A DNA stretch of 64,000 nucleotides, from positions 62,001 through 126,000 of the forward strand of contig NZ_FOLS01000011.1 of the NCBI RefSeq assembly GCF_900112375.1, given 5' to 3'. The stretch's first letter is position 1, and each line of letters starts with the position of its first letter. Of this stretch, positions 24,278 through 34,252 are shown in pieces. The DNA comes from Pseudomonas citronellolis (GTDB lineage: Bacteria; Pseudomonadota; Gammaproteobacteria; Pseudomonadales; Pseudomonadaceae). The notes under the pieces are model-generated. The model was not told the DNA's origin. It did not search any database and was given only the letters and a program-made list of their open reading frames with translations. The position numbers and the translations under genes were made by a program.

Positions 24278-25147
24278 ATGCAGTGTCCGAAATGCGAGTA
24301 CGTTGCGGAGCCTGGTGAGGCCAAAGTGGAAGGGCAGTGTCCTAATTGCGAGGTTTTCTACCATAAAGTGCGTAGGCCAGCAGGAGAACAGGTGGCGACA
24401 GATGTTCGAACTGCGCGGTACGGAACCAAAAGAAACCTGGCGTTCGCATTGATAGCTGTTTTGCTATTTTCCGGAGCGTTTTTCTATGGCTTTAAGCAAT
24501 ATGCGTATTACCAGCTTGTAAAAAATGTCGAAGCTGTAGTCAGAAACACAAATGGGCAGCTGGCGGAGCTTCTGGATAAAAGGGCTGGGCGCACAAATGC
24601 CGACTTTCTGCGTATATACCAAGGGCGTCTTGATGAATTAGACAGGCTTGTTGCTCAAGCGCTTGCCATTGATGATTCGACTAATCCTGGGGTTTCTACT
24701 GCTGCTGCGGATTACGTTCGGGCGTCACAAGAGTTCATAAGAATATTTTCTGATGAGCTTCAAGGCAGATTGCTGCTTTCCGGTGAGCAGGCATCGTTCC
24801 AAATTGCATCTAAGTTTCTTGATACCGAAGAAGGGGAGAGATTTGCTGCTCTGAGCGATGCGGAAGTCTCTGCTCTTTACTCCGGCAATCTAGAACAGAT
24901 ATCCGCCGCTAACGGTTTCGATGAGCGGCTCGCCCAGTTGAAACGCGGCTCTGAGCTAGAGGCTCTTGGCAAGAAAAGGATTGCATATTTGCAGGCCAAG
25001 AACTCGCTGGAACGCGCGAAAGCCCGTCATGAGGAAGCCATATTAGCGCTTGGAAAAGCTGGCGAATCGATTGGAAGGGCTGGCGGTAAGCTTGAGGCTA
25101 GGATAGGTAGAAAATTGCCTATACAAGCATGGAGCCTAAACCCCTGA
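24278..25147 (+). CDS. Zinc-ribbon membrane protein with coiled coil (moron)
   Basis: A 289-aa protein: N-terminal zinc ribbon (CPKC at residue 3 and CPNC at about 22), one membrane helix at about 55-75 (LAFALIAVLLFSGAFFYGF), then a long helical, probably exposed domain. Its codon use is visibly AT-richer than the neighbouring tail genes. No family known to me. It looks like a lysogenic-conversion gene acquired from elsewhere. Confidence 0.7.
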   Translation: MQCPKCEYVAEPGEAKVEGQCPNCEVFYHKVRRPAGEQVATDVRTARYGTKRNLAFALIAVLLFSGAFFYGFKQYAYYQLVKNVEAVVRNTNGQLAELLDKRAGRTNADFLRIYQGRLDELDRLVAQALAIDDSTNPGVSTAAADYVRASQEFIRIFSDELQGRLLLSGEQASFQIASKFLDTEEGERFAALSDAEVSALYSGNLEQISAANGFDERLAQLKRGSELEALGKKRIAYLQAKNSLERAKARHEEAILALGKAGESIGRAGGKLEARIGRKLPIQAWSLNP

Positions 25148-25163
25148 TAGATTGGCAATCATC

Positions 25164-25186
25164 AAGCCCGCTTCGGCGGGTTTTTT
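25164..25186 (+). terminator. Strong terminator with UUCG tetraloop
   Basis: AAGCCCGC pairs with GCGGGTTTTTT around TTCG (25172-25175). It closes the accessory block, and TTTTCTGGAG directly after it begins the tail chaperone gene. Confidence 0.85.
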
Positions 25187-25202
25187 ATTTTCTGGAGGCT
25201 TT

Positions 25203-25514
25203 ATGAGTGAAGTTGCTGGTCGCAAGGTTGTTAATATCTCCGGTAAGGAGTTTGTCGTTAAGGAACTCACCGTTGCTGATATTCGTGAGATGCTCAGGTC
25301 GGTATCAGCCGAAGAGGATGGTGATGTTCTTGGGGATATGCTTCTTCCGGATATTCGCCTTCATGACCTGAGCTTCTATACAACCCTGACAAAGGATCAA
25401 ATAGAAGAGATGCTGCCGAGCCAGTTGCATGATGTGGCTCAAGAGTGCAAGGCAATGAACCGCCATTTTTTCGATCTGGGGGAGAGGCTTATCAATCTGC
25501 AGCGGAAGCCTTGA
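25203..25514 (+). CDS. Tail assembly chaperone (gpG-like)
   Basis: A 103-aa protein directly before the tape measure gene, the place of lambda G. It is acidic ([20 protein letters not shown]). A T TTT TTC slippery heptamer lies 14 codons before its stop. Confidence 0.8.
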   Translation: MSEVAGRKVVNISGKEFVVKELTVADIREMLRSVSAEEDGDVLGDMLLPDIRLHDLSFYTTLTKDQIEEMLPSQLHDVAQECKAMNRHFFDLGERLINLQRKP

Positions 25515-25612
25515 CCAGCCTAGAAGACACCATCTGCGCCCTGGTGCGCCTCGGCCATTCGGCCGTCCTTTCCTATCCCTGGCGCCTGTTTCTGCGCGCA
25601 CTGAAGGGCTGA
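25203..25612 (+). CDS. Tail assembly chaperone frameshift product (gpGT-like)
   Basis: At 25466-25472 the zero frame reads CAT TTT TTC, so T TTT TTC is a canonical -1 slippery site. The -1 frame is open from there to a stop at 25610-25612 and adds about 46 residues, ending [17 protein letters not shown] then [10 protein letters not shown]. This second frame has no good start of its own. Lambda-type phages make G and GT in this way from the same place. Confidence 0.82.
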
Positions 25613-25616
25613 TCTC

Positions 25617-28600
25617 ATGAGTGATATCGAACTCCGCGTTGGGGCGGACGTGGACACTGCTACCCGCAACATCGGGGTGTTCCGGTCCGAGTGGCAAAAA
25701 CTGATCCGCGAAGTAGAGAAGCCGCTGGGCGATATCGATGCTTTCCGGAAAACCCAGGACGCAGCCAAGAAGGCAAGTTCCGCTTATTTCGGCGCTCGCA
25801 AGAATGTCGAAGACCTCAAGCGCGCGATCGCGCAGGCAGGGCAGCCGGTCAAAGCTCTCAACCAGGAATATGCTCGCGCACAGCGGGCGTTGGCCTCCGC
25901 AACGCGCGAGTTCGACCGCCAGAAGGCCAAGGTGCGCGAGCAGCGCGCAGAGCTGAAGGCCGCCGGCGTCGATACGCGGAATCTCGCCGCCGAACAGGCA
26001 CGGCTGCGCGCAGAGCTTGAGCAGCGAGTCTCCGCCGCGGGCTCTGATGCTGCTCTGAATCGTGCGCGCTCTTCCCTTGGGGTTGGCCAGATAGAAAGTC
26101 TCCAGCGCGCTCTGGTTGACGTTCGCCAGCAGTACCGGCTTGTGAGTCAGAGCGGCGACCTGTCGGCCAAGGAACTGGCGGAGGCGCAGGCCGCCTACCG
26201 TCGCAGCGTTGACGCCACGTTGGCCAAACTGCGGCAACTTCGCGCAGCGACTGCCGCACCGGCGAGCAAGTCGGATGTCGCCGTCCAGGGCGACCTGGCC
26301 GCGACCTTCGGACGGATCTCGCAGGCGCGCTCGACCTTCGGGGTGGAGCAGATCGAACAGGCGCAGCGGAAACTGGTCGACCTGCGCGAGCAGTATCGGC
26401 TTGTGCGCGACTCCGGCGTGCTGTCGTCTCGTGACCTGGTAATTGCGCAGGCGAACTACCGGAAGAGCGTCAGCGACACGCTGAGCAAGTTGCGTGACCT
26501 GCGCTCGGTGTCGCAGCAGCCGGCCTCTTCCCGCGATCAGGCGGCTATCGGTATTCGCCAGCAGGCGGCTGCGCTGAGGATGGCGGCCAACGAACGCCGG
26601 CGGTTGAACATTGAAGATGCCAAGCAGGCACTGGGGATCAGCAGGACCAGGCAACTGCAAGGGGCTCTGGTTCAGCTCACCCAGCAATACCAACTGTTGC
26701 GCACCAGCGGCTCGATTGGCACGCGCGAACTCGCGCAGGCTCAGAGGACGCTGAAAACCCGCATCGCTGAAACGAATGCCGAGCTAAAGCGACTTTCCAA
26801 GGGAAGCGGCGGGGCTGCTGGCGGTGTGGCTTCTGGGCTTGCTGATGTTCTTCCGGTCGTATCGAAGTTGAAGGGCGGAGGGGCTGCCGCTGTAGTGACG
26901 GGGATTGCCGCAGCAACGGCAGTATTTGTGACTCAGACTGCCAAGGGCTCCGATACGGTTGGCCGGCTTGATTCCAGGCTGCGGCTGGCGACTCAATCCC
27001 AGGAGGAGTTCAACAATGCACAGGTTGAGCTTGACCGTATTGCCGACAGCACCCAGGGAAATGTCGAAGATCTTATCGGCCTCTATTCGCGCCTGCAGCG
27101 TCCTCTTCGTGATGCCGGCATGGATCAGCAAGCGGCCCTGGATACCATCGAGGCAGTATCGCTAGGCCTCAAGATCGGTGGTGCTTCGGCCGAAGAGTCG
27201 GCCTCGGTGATCCAGCAGTTTTCCCAGGCGATGGCGAGTGGCGTCCTTCGTGGGGAGGAGTTCAATGCGGTGCTCGAAGGATCGGACCGCATTGCCGGAG
27301 CGCTTGCTGATTCTCTTGGCGTCACCATCGGCGAACTGCGTCAGATGGCGCAGGAAGGAAAACTGACGGTGCAGCAGGTAGTGCCAGCGCTTCGCGGTGA
27401 GCTGCCGAAGCTCCGCCAAGAGCTTTCGTCCTTTGCTCCAGAGATTGGATCGGCAGTTAACCGCCTCGGAGGTGAGCTCCAGAAATACTGGGGGCGTGTT
27501 GCCAAAAACTCCGGCGCAACCGATGCAGTGGCGAGCTGGATCAACGACATCGCGAAGGGCATCAATGGCGCGAACAACCTGGTGGTCGAGAAGGAAGGTG
27601 ATCTGACGGAGGCTGTGCGCAAGGAGCAGCGCGCCCGCGAACAGGTCTACAAGGAGCACAAAGCGAACCTGAAGCAAGTGCAGGACCAGATGGTTGCCGA
27701 CCTGAACGACCAGGTCGAAAAAACCAAGGGTTTGCTCGGCCAGTCGACCAAGGAACTGCAGGGAGCGCTGGAGCGGCAGAAGTCGATCCAGAAAGAGTTC
27801 GCCGACCTGCGGAAAGGGGTGGCGAGCACCGGGCCATCTGGCCAGGCCACCTTCGGAGATGTAACCCAGGCCAAGGTCAATGCGCGAAACGCCCTCCAGG
27901 GGGGGGATACGCAGAAGGCCATCGACGAATCCCGCCGCGCGCTGCAGATGCTGCAGCAACTCAAGGAGGCTGGCGAGAACAGCTACGGCTTCGACGGCGT
28001 GGCCAAGGAGTTGGAGGGGATCGCCAACAAGGCTGCGGAGATCGACGCCGGCAACGCCAAGGCGGTGCAGGCAATCAACGAGTCGAGCCTGGAGGATCTC
28101 GAACAGCGCATCCAGCGCATCCAGAACGTGCAGGTGTCCTTCGGCCTCAATACAGAGAGTCTGGACGCCCTGCGTGAGCAGATGGAGCAGATCGCCGCTG
28201 GTCTCGCCCAGCAGATGGTGATTCCGGTAACCCTACAGGCGCCGGCGGAGATGCAGCCCCCGGGAACGGTCAATCCGCAGGTTAGCTTCCCTGGCGCGGA
28301 TGCATCGGCCGGCTTCGATGTCGGCGGCTATACCGGCCCCGGCGGCAAGTACGAACCGGCCGGCGTGGTACACCGCGGCGAGCACGTGCAACCGCAGGAG
28401 GTGGTCCGTGAGCCCGGGGCGCTGAGCTTCTTCGAGCGCGTCCGGCTCTACGGCTTCCAGAACACCATGCGAGCGCTGCGCGGGCAGTTGGCCAGCGGCT
28501 GGCGCGGGTACGCATCGGGCGGCCTGGTGGCGCCGAGGATGGTGCCGAGCATCCCGAAGCTGTCGCCGGCCCTGGCCGCCGGTGGCGGAGGGGAGAGCCT

Positions 28601-28718
28601 GGGCACCGTGGTGCTGCAGCTGGACGGCAGGTCCTACAGCATGCAGGCGCCGGCCGACCAGTTCACCGCCCTGCACCGGGAGTCCCTGAAGAAGGGGCAC
28701 CGCCGCGGTAAACCCTGA
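25617..28718 (+). CDS. Tape measure protein
   Basis: A 1033-aa protein setting tail length. The N-terminal third is coiled coil with three related units of about 65 residues near 147, 233 and 334 ([24 protein letters not shown], each followed by Q-Y-L and E-A-Q). A hydrophobic segment lies at about 420-440 ([15 protein letters not shown]). The tape-measure domain follows ([20 protein letters not shown]). The C-terminal part is Gly/Pro rich. Confidence 0.95.
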
Positions 28719-28722
28719 ACCT

Positions 28723-28749
28723 GGCCCCGCTCTGCGGGGCCTTCTCTTT
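28723..28749 (+). terminator. Intergenic hairpin after tape measure
   Basis: GGCCCCGC pairs with GCGGGGCC around a three-base loop, followed by TTCTCTTTT and CTGGAG. Same design as the hairpins at 16992, 25164 and 38005. Confidence 0.65.
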
Positions 28750-28763
28750 TCTGGAGCAGCTGA

Positions 28764-29279
28764 ATGTCGCTACCCATGGTCATGCTGGGCGGGGTGCCTC
28801 TCGTGCCGCATGCCGGCACGGTGTCGCAGTCCATCACCCCGCTGGGCGGCCCGGAGATTGTCAGGCTGAGCAATGGGGTGGGAGTACCCATGACGCACTG
28901 GCAGAAGTCGGCGATCGCGCTCAGCGGCTCGGGCTTCATGCCGCCGGGGCTGGATGGCCTCGACTACACCCAGCCGCTGGAACTGCGCTGCACCAAGCAT
29001 CTGTCCATCGTCGGCACCGGCACCAGCTTCGTGCTGGCCGGCACGCCCCGGCCGGACTTCGCGCCCTGGGCGCTGGCGCTGGTTGGCCAACAGTGGGTGG
29101 AGACGCCAATGGTGCTGGCCGGCGCGAGCGCCACCGTCACGCCGGTGCCCGGGGCGAGCGCGTACCAGGTGTGCTGGATGCCCGTGTTCACCGTGTCGGC
29201 GAAGCGCCCGCAGGGCGACATGGACCCCAGCAACAACGTCACGCCACACGGGTGGCAGATCACCTGCGAGGAGCTGTAG
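28764..29279 (+). CDS. Minor tail protein, hypothetical
   Basis: A 171-aa protein rich in strands, with conserved-looking ALSGSGFMPPGLDGLDYTQP. It lies first in the tail-tip operon after the tape measure, so it is probably a distal tail component. No family recognised. Confidence 0.7.
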   Translation: MSLPMVMLGGVPLVPHAGTVSQSITPLGGPEIVRLSNGVGVPMTHWQKSAIALSGSGFMPPGLDGLDYTQPLELRCTKHLSIVGTGTSFVLAGTPRPDFAPWALALVGQQWVETPMVLAGASATVTPVPGASAYQVCWMPVFTVSAKRPQGDMDPSNNVTPHGWQITCEEL

Positions 29280-31007
29280 ATGCTGAACGGCCTGCCACTG
29301 AACAGCGCCGCCCTGAATGCGCTCTGGCAGCCGTCCTCCGGTCCCGAGCCTGTCGAGCCGCCGCTGACGCTGGTCTGGGCGGCTCGGGTGAGCCTGGGGG
29401 GAGATGACGTGACGGCCCAGCTCACCGGCCAGGTACGGGTGGAGCGGGAGGAGGGCGCGGCGGCCATCGCCGAGTTCAGCCTGTACCTGCCGGCCGCCGG
29501 CGTCGACGTGGTCGCCTGGACCGGCAAGCCGGTCGAGATCTATTTCCAGCAGCTGGTCCAGGGCGCCTGGGTGGAGGAAAAACGCTTCAGCGGCTGGCTG
29601 GAGCAGCCGACCTACGACCCGCGCAACCGCATCGTGCAGTGCGAGGCCACCGACCGCCTGCAGGATCTGGTCGAGGCCATGCAGGTGGAGGCCATCGACA
29701 GCTTGGTGGGTGGGCTCTGGACGGAGGACGTGTTCGAGGCGGTGGACGGTCGCAGTCGCTGGGACTATGCGCAGGAGCGCCTGGGCACGGTGCCGGCCAG
29801 CCTGGACCGCTCCGTTGATGGCGTGCTGCGCGTGACGCCCTGGGCGGCCACGTCGCCGACCAAGGTCTTCGGCCCGGGAAGCACCATCGATCAGTCGCTG
29901 TCCGTCGAGATCGCGAAGCTGTCCGAGCGAGTCAATCGCGTGGAACTGTCGATCAGCTATCGCTTCAGCCGGCTGCGCGAGCGGCACCAGGCCTACAACT
30001 GGCAGCACCCGGAGGTCCTGGGCTGGAACGAGGACGCCGGCTTCTGCCGCTGGCGTCAGGACTCCAGCGAACTGCCCACCACCGACATGGTTGAGAGCGC
30101 GCTGGACAGCGCCGGCTACAAGCTGCTGGCCGGGGCAGAAATGCTCCTGCTGCCGCCCACCGGTGTGTACTGCACCCCGCCGCAGGCATGGATCAACAAC
30201 TACGACAACCTGCTGCTGGCCGCGAACGTGGTCGGCGGCATGCGCTGGGTGCAGGCCATCACCGAGACCTACACGCTCACGGTGGAAGCGCCGGAGAGCG
30301 TGGCCCAGGCCGGCGAGGTGCTGCGGCGCGATGGCTCGTCGCTGGAGAGCGAACTGGACCGTGCGGACGAGTGGGAGTCGGAGGAGTTCACCGGGCCCGC
30401 CGACGATGCGGTGCAGGACGCCCTCGAGGACTGGGTGGTGGATCTGCGCGAGGACGACCGCCTGGGCGCGAGTGTCCGGTGCCAACTGGCAACGGCCGCC
30501 ACCAGCATCCTGTCCGCGCACCGGGCCAACCGGGTGTCGTGGCAGGTGCCGACCAGCATGGCGCTGGGCATCGACCTGGTGCACAGCGTGCGCCTGGAGG
30601 ACCGCTGCCGCGCCGAGGGAAAGGTCTTCTCGATCATCGACGAGCTCGACCTGGGCCAGCAGACGGCGATCACCACCCTGGCCCTGGCGATCAGCCGCGG
30701 CGGCGGGGCGGTGAACGATCCGCTGGAACTGCCGGCGCCACCGGACACGGAGCCGGAGGGCTCGGCGCCGGAGCTAGTCTGGTTGCCCAACCAGATCCGC
30801 GGCCGCGGCCTCATGACCTACGACGACGCCCTGGACGGCTTCTCGGGCAACTACGACAACCCCGATCCTGGCTCGCCGGCCGAGGAGTTCCCGCGGCGCT
30901 ACCAGGTGACGGCGCCGGAGGTGCCGGCCGAGCATCGCGACGAGTTCACCGCCGAGCGGACGGCCACCTACCGGGTGGCTGTGCCTGACGACCTGCTGGA
31001 GCTGTAG
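29280..31007 (+). CDS. Tail tip/hub-like protein
   Basis: A 575-aa protein. The first 150 residues (VEREEGAAAIAEFSLYLPAA, then PVEIYFQQLV and FSGWLEQPTYD) have the style of baseplate hub domains that start with a measured ring and EATDRLQDL. It probably forms part of the tail tip. It replaces the lambda L/K/I/J set, which is not seen. Confidence 0.7.
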   Translation: MLNGLPLNSAALNALWQPSSGPEPVEPPLTLVWAARVSLGGDDVTAQLTGQVRVEREEGAAAIAEFSLYLPAAGVDVVAWTGKPVEIYFQQLVQGAWVEEKRFSGWLEQPTYDPRNRIVQCEATDRLQDLVEAMQVEAIDSLVGGLWTEDVFEAVDGRSRWDYAQERLGTVPASLDRSVDGVLRVTPWAATSPTKVFGPGSTIDQSLSVEIAKLSERVNRVELSISYRFSRLRERHQAYNWQHPEVLGWNEDAGFCRWRQDSSELPTTDMVESALDSAGYKLLAGAEMLLLPPTGVYCTPPQAWINNYDNLLLAANVVGGMRWVQAITETYTLTVEAPESVAQAGEVLRRDGSSLESELDRADEWESEEFTGPADDAVQDALEDWVVDLREDDRLGASVRCQLATAATSILSAHRANRVSWQVPTSMALGIDLVHSVRLEDRCRAEGKVFSIIDELDLGQQTAITTLALAISRGGGAVNDPLELPAPPDTEPEGSAPELVWLPNQIRGRGLMTYDDALDGFSGNYDNPDPGSPAEEFPRRYQVTAPEVPAEHRDEFTAERTATYRVAVPDDLLEL

Positions 31008-31009
31008 CG

Positions 31010-31357
31010 ATGGCGAATGTGAATCAGCTGAAAACGGACCTCAACCGCCTGCAGGACTTCGTCCGCGAAGGGCGCACGCTGACGCCAGTTGAGCCGCGCG
31101 GTGCCAGGCCGTCCACCGCCGGGCGCGGCACCTTCACGCCGCCGACCACGCTCGGCACGGGAGGCATCGCCAGCCCGCTGGTGGAGAAGACCAAGCTGGA
31201 GAGCGGCAAGCAGGTGCCCGACCGGGACTACTACCCGGACGGCCTGACCAGCAGCGACGGCCTGCTGATCCTGCCGGCGATCAAGACGATGCGGATGACG
31301 GACGCCAACGGCGCTGCCGTCGAGTTCCAACTGGCCAATCCGAAGGGGACGGTATGA
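31010..31357 (+). CDS. Small tail-region protein
   Basis: A 115-aa product with a helical N-terminus (NQLKTDLNRLQDFVREGR) and a Pro/Thr/Gly middle. It overlaps the next gene by four bases. No family recognised. Confidence 0.65.
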   Translation: MANVNQLKTDLNRLQDFVREGRTLTPVEPRGARPSTAGRGTFTPPTTLGTGGIASPLVEKTKLESGKQVPDRDYYPDGLTSSDGLLILPAIKTMRMTDANGAAVEFQLANPKGTV

Positions 31358-32835
31358 CGGAACCTGTGTGGGGCTGGCCCTGGCACGGCCGGCTCGACGG
31401 CGCCGGCCTGCACCTGCCCAATGGCCAGGTGCTGGGCTCGGTGTTCATGCCCGGCGACAGCCCTTGGCTGACCTACCGGCACCAGGTGCCCGGCGTCGCC
31501 CCGGTGCAGCGCAGCGAGGATGAACTGGAAGCCGACCAGGCCGCCGGCCGGGAGTGGCGCAACCAGACGATCCTGTGCGGCCGCGGCTTCAACCTCTACA
31601 ACCGCGACCTGGGCGGCTGGCTCTACAGCGCGCCGGACGGCAGCAATTGGATTATCAATCTGGAGGGGGAAACGGCCACGCTGTTCGGCGTGCTCGGCGG
31701 CAAGAGCGTCATCAAGCCGATAACCGTCACCTGGCCGGCCGACCTGGGACAGACGTCGCCGGCGATCCCGGGCGCGGTAGTGAAGCGGGACAACACCCCG
31801 GTGGACGTCTCGCCGGCTGGCCGCCAGGCGGTGCTGATGCTCTACATGGAGGAGCCGGACATCACCGTTCCGCCGGGCACGCGCCCCATCCCGCTGGGGT
31901 TCCTGCTGCTGACCGTCACTGGCGACCGGGACGCGCCCTTCGCGGCGACGGCAACCGTGGCGCGCACCAGGGCGCAGACGCTGGGCAGCTACACCGGCCT
32001 GGACGAATACACGGGCGAGGTGCGCGAGACGCGCTGGACCATTGGGCCGCCATACCCTCACGACCCGGACGCGCCGGTGGTGGTCGATAGGACGGCTGAT
32101 TCCGATCCGCCCGGGACGGTGTATGCGGGGACCGATGTAAACGGCCAACTGGGCCGGTACCAGACTCGTCAGGGGCTGCGCACGGACGCCGTGCAGGACA
32201 AGATCCTGGCGGTGTGGTTCGGGCCGGACGGCAGCCTGGTGGACTGCGCGCTGGACTTCCAGATTCTATACCAGTGGGACTTCCCGGCGGCCTCGGTCAA
32301 CGTTGGCCCATCACCCACGTCCATCAACCGGACGACGTCGACCACCACCACCTACTCGCTCACGCTCAAGGTAGGTGGGGAGACTGCGGCGCAGATGGGC
32401 GAGGTGGTGGTGCGCACCGAGCGATGGGAGAACCAGGCCGGAACCGTCGAGCAGTCGGAAACCCTGAACGGCGAGGACGTGACCGGCCAGTACAGCCCCA
32501 TCGCTGGCACCTGGGCGCGCGTCCCGTTCGACTTCCAGAACTGGACGCTGCAGCAGCAGTGCCTGATCCGGGCGCGGCTGCGCCCCTTCGACTGGGTGCG
32601 CTACTCGAACAACCTGTTCGGGCTCTACGTCCGGGTTCAGCCGGCAGAGCTGTTCATCCAGCACTACCGCGGCGCCGCGGCTCCGGTCTCCGGCGCGGAG
32701 CCCTACCAGGTGCGCCTGGTCGAGTCGGTAGAGCCGAGTTCGATCTTCGGGCCGCTCCGCTTCGGCTCGCTCAACCCCATCACCGGGGAGCACACCGCTC
32801 CCAGTGACGGCAACAGCATTTCGACCTGGATGTGA
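31354..32835 (+). CDS. Large tail-tip protein, hypothetical
   Basis: A 493-aa beta-rich protein. No signature is recognised. Its place, in overlapping order with the hub-like gene and just before fibre genes, points to a tail-tip structural role. Confidence 0.7.
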   Translation: MTEPVWGWPWHGRLDGAGLHLPNGQVLGSVFMPGDSPWLTYRHQVPGVAPVQRSEDELEADQAAGREWRNQTILCGRGFNLYNRDLGGWLYSAPDGSNWIINLEGETATLFGVLGGKSVIKPITVTWPADLGQTSPAIPGAVVKRDNTPVDVSPAGRQAVLMLYMEEPDITVPPGTRPIPLGFLLLTVTGDRDAPFAATATVARTRAQTLGSYTGLDEYTGEVRETRWTIGPPYPHDPDAPVVVDRTADSDPPGTVYAGTDVNGQLGRYQTRQGLRTDAVQDKILAVWFGPDGSLVDCALDFQILYQWDFPAASVNVGPSPTSINRTTSTTTTYSLTLKVGGETAAQMGEVVVRTERWENQAGTVEQSETLNGEDVTGQYSPIAGTWARVPFDFQNWTLQQQCLIRARLRPFDWVRYSNNLFGLYVRVQPAELFIQHYRGAAAPVSGAEPYQVRLVESVEPSSIFGPLRFGSLNPITGEHTAPSDGNSISTWM

Positions 32836-32837
32836 CC

Positions 32838-33317
32838 ATGCAGCGCTTCGTGAACAACTTCTTCGCCCAACTCACGGGCGAGCTGGCGGCTGCCGGCACG
32901 GTGCTGCCGATATCGTCGGCCGCCGCGGCCCAGCTCCCAATGGGGGAGGGTGACTACTACCTCCTGACGCTGGTCGGCACGCTGGACGCGAGCCAGCAGA
33001 CGACGGTGGAGGTCGTGAAGGCCACCCCGGGCGCCGGCGGCGCCATCAACATCGAGCGGGCCCAGGAGGGGCTGGCGGCGGTGGACTGGGCGGCAGGGGC
33101 CTGGGTGTTCTGCAGCATCACCGCAGGAGCTCTCGGCGGACTGGTCGGCGCCGTGGCTGAGCAGGCCGAGCTGATCGGCCAGCAGCAGGCGGCCATCGAG
33201 GACCTGCAGGCCCGCGTCTCCGCCCTTGAGGCTGGTGGTGCTCCAGACGGCGTGCTGATCGATGGCAACGGAAACTACCTGGTCAACGACCAGGGCAACT
33301 ATTTGAGCGGGGTATGA
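32838..33317 (+). CDS. Tail fibre-associated protein with coiled coil
   Basis: A 159-aa protein from the ATG at 32838; a GTG at 32832 is an alternative. The C-terminal part has a short coiled coil (AEQAELIGQQQAAIEDLQA) and ends in repeats of GNYL. It resembles trimerising fibre or baseplate adaptor proteins. Confidence 0.65.
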   Translation: MQRFVNNFFAQLTGELAAAGTVLPISSAAAAQLPMGEGDYYLLTLVGTLDASQQTTVEVVKATPGAGGAINIERAQEGLAAVDWAAGAWVFCSITAGALGGLVGAVAEQAELIGQQQAAIEDLQARVSALEAGGAPDGVLIDGNGNYLVNDQGNYLSGV

Positions 33318-33318
33318 C

Positions 33319-34212
33319 ATGGCGAACGTGCAACACATCGTTACCGGGGCTGGCGCCCCGAGCAGCGCACCGCCGGCGGTGGGCGCGCACTACATCGACA
33401 CGACCAACAAGAAAACCTACGTCTCCACCGGCACTGCAGCCGCGTCGGACTGGGGGCAGCCGCTGGCAACCGGCACGCTGATCGTGACGGGCACGGCCGC
33501 TCCGAGCAGCGCCCCGCCGGCCGTTGGCGCGCACTACGTGAACACCACGGCCAAGAAGACCTACATCGCCGTAGGCACTTCCTCCTCTGCGGACTGGCTG
33601 CCGCTGGTGACCGGCGCCGCCTCGGCAGTGGTGACCGGGACCGGGGCGCCAAGTAGTGCGCCGCCCTCGATTGGCGCCATGTACGTGGATTCCGCGACCA
33701 ATAACGTGTTCGTAGCCACCGGCACGGCCTCGTCGGCGGACTGGGGCAATCCAGTGTTCAGAGGGGATCCCGGCGAGGGTGGTGGTGACGTCAACGGCAT
33801 CGTCTACACGACGGACTACTTCCTGGGCCCGGATCCTGACGGCGTGACGTTCTCGATTCCGTCGGATCGGCGCATCGTCGAGATGGAGATGCCGAACGCA
33901 GACGATACGGGGAGCAACCAGGCAACCCTGAAGCTCGCCCAGATCCCCGTTTCGGAGGATGACCATGAGCTGCTGGTGATCGTCCGGCGCGCCAATGAGG
34001 GGAACGCTGCGGAGCTGGTACTGCCGGCCATGGTCGAAACCGGCGGCGGATCCAACGAGGTGTACTACACGGTCATTCCGCAGACGCTGGGTGGCACTGC
34101 AGGCACGCTGTTCGATACGACCTGGACCATTCCAATCCCCATCGGCTTCAGCGCGTTCCGCGTGTATCGGCGCTACGGGCGCGCCTATTTCATCGCATCC
34201 CTGGCGCAGTAG
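33319..34212 (+). CDS. Tail fibre protein with three tandem repeats
   Basis: A 297-aa protein. Three repeats of about 48 residues begin near 8, 57 and 107, each as [13 protein letters not shown] followed by TY/VF and TGT..SADW. They are typical shaft repeats. The distal domain ends with FSAFRVYRRYGRAYFIASLA. It probably contacts the host or carries the receptor-binding end. Confidence 0.75.
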   Translation: MANVQHIVTGAGAPSSAPPAVGAHYIDTTNKKTYVSTGTAAASDWGQPLATGTLIVTGTAAPSSAPPAVGAHYVNTTAKKTYIAVGTSSSADWLPLVTGAASAVVTGTGAPSSAPPSIGAMYVDSATNNVFVATGTASSADWGNPVFRGDPGEGGGDVNGIVYTTDYFLGPDPDGVTFSIPSDRRIVEMEMPNADDTGSNQATLKLAQIPVSEDDHELLVIVRRANEGNAAELVLPAMVETGGGSNEVYYTVIPQTLGGTAGTLFDTTWTIPIPIGFSAFRVYRRYGRAYFIASLAQ

Positions 34213-34252
34213 CGCCCAGCAGCCCCATTCCTGACCTCTGGAGCAGCCAGCC

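Noticed and set aside
28770-30584. Long reverse-strand frame opposite tail-tip genes
   Set aside because: Mirror of codon bias; the plus-strand genes are tightly spaced with ribosome sites.
33319-34212. A third DGR variable region in the fibre gene
   Set aside because: The tandem repeats there share no sequence with the TR and differ at all bases, so they are ordinary shaft repeats.
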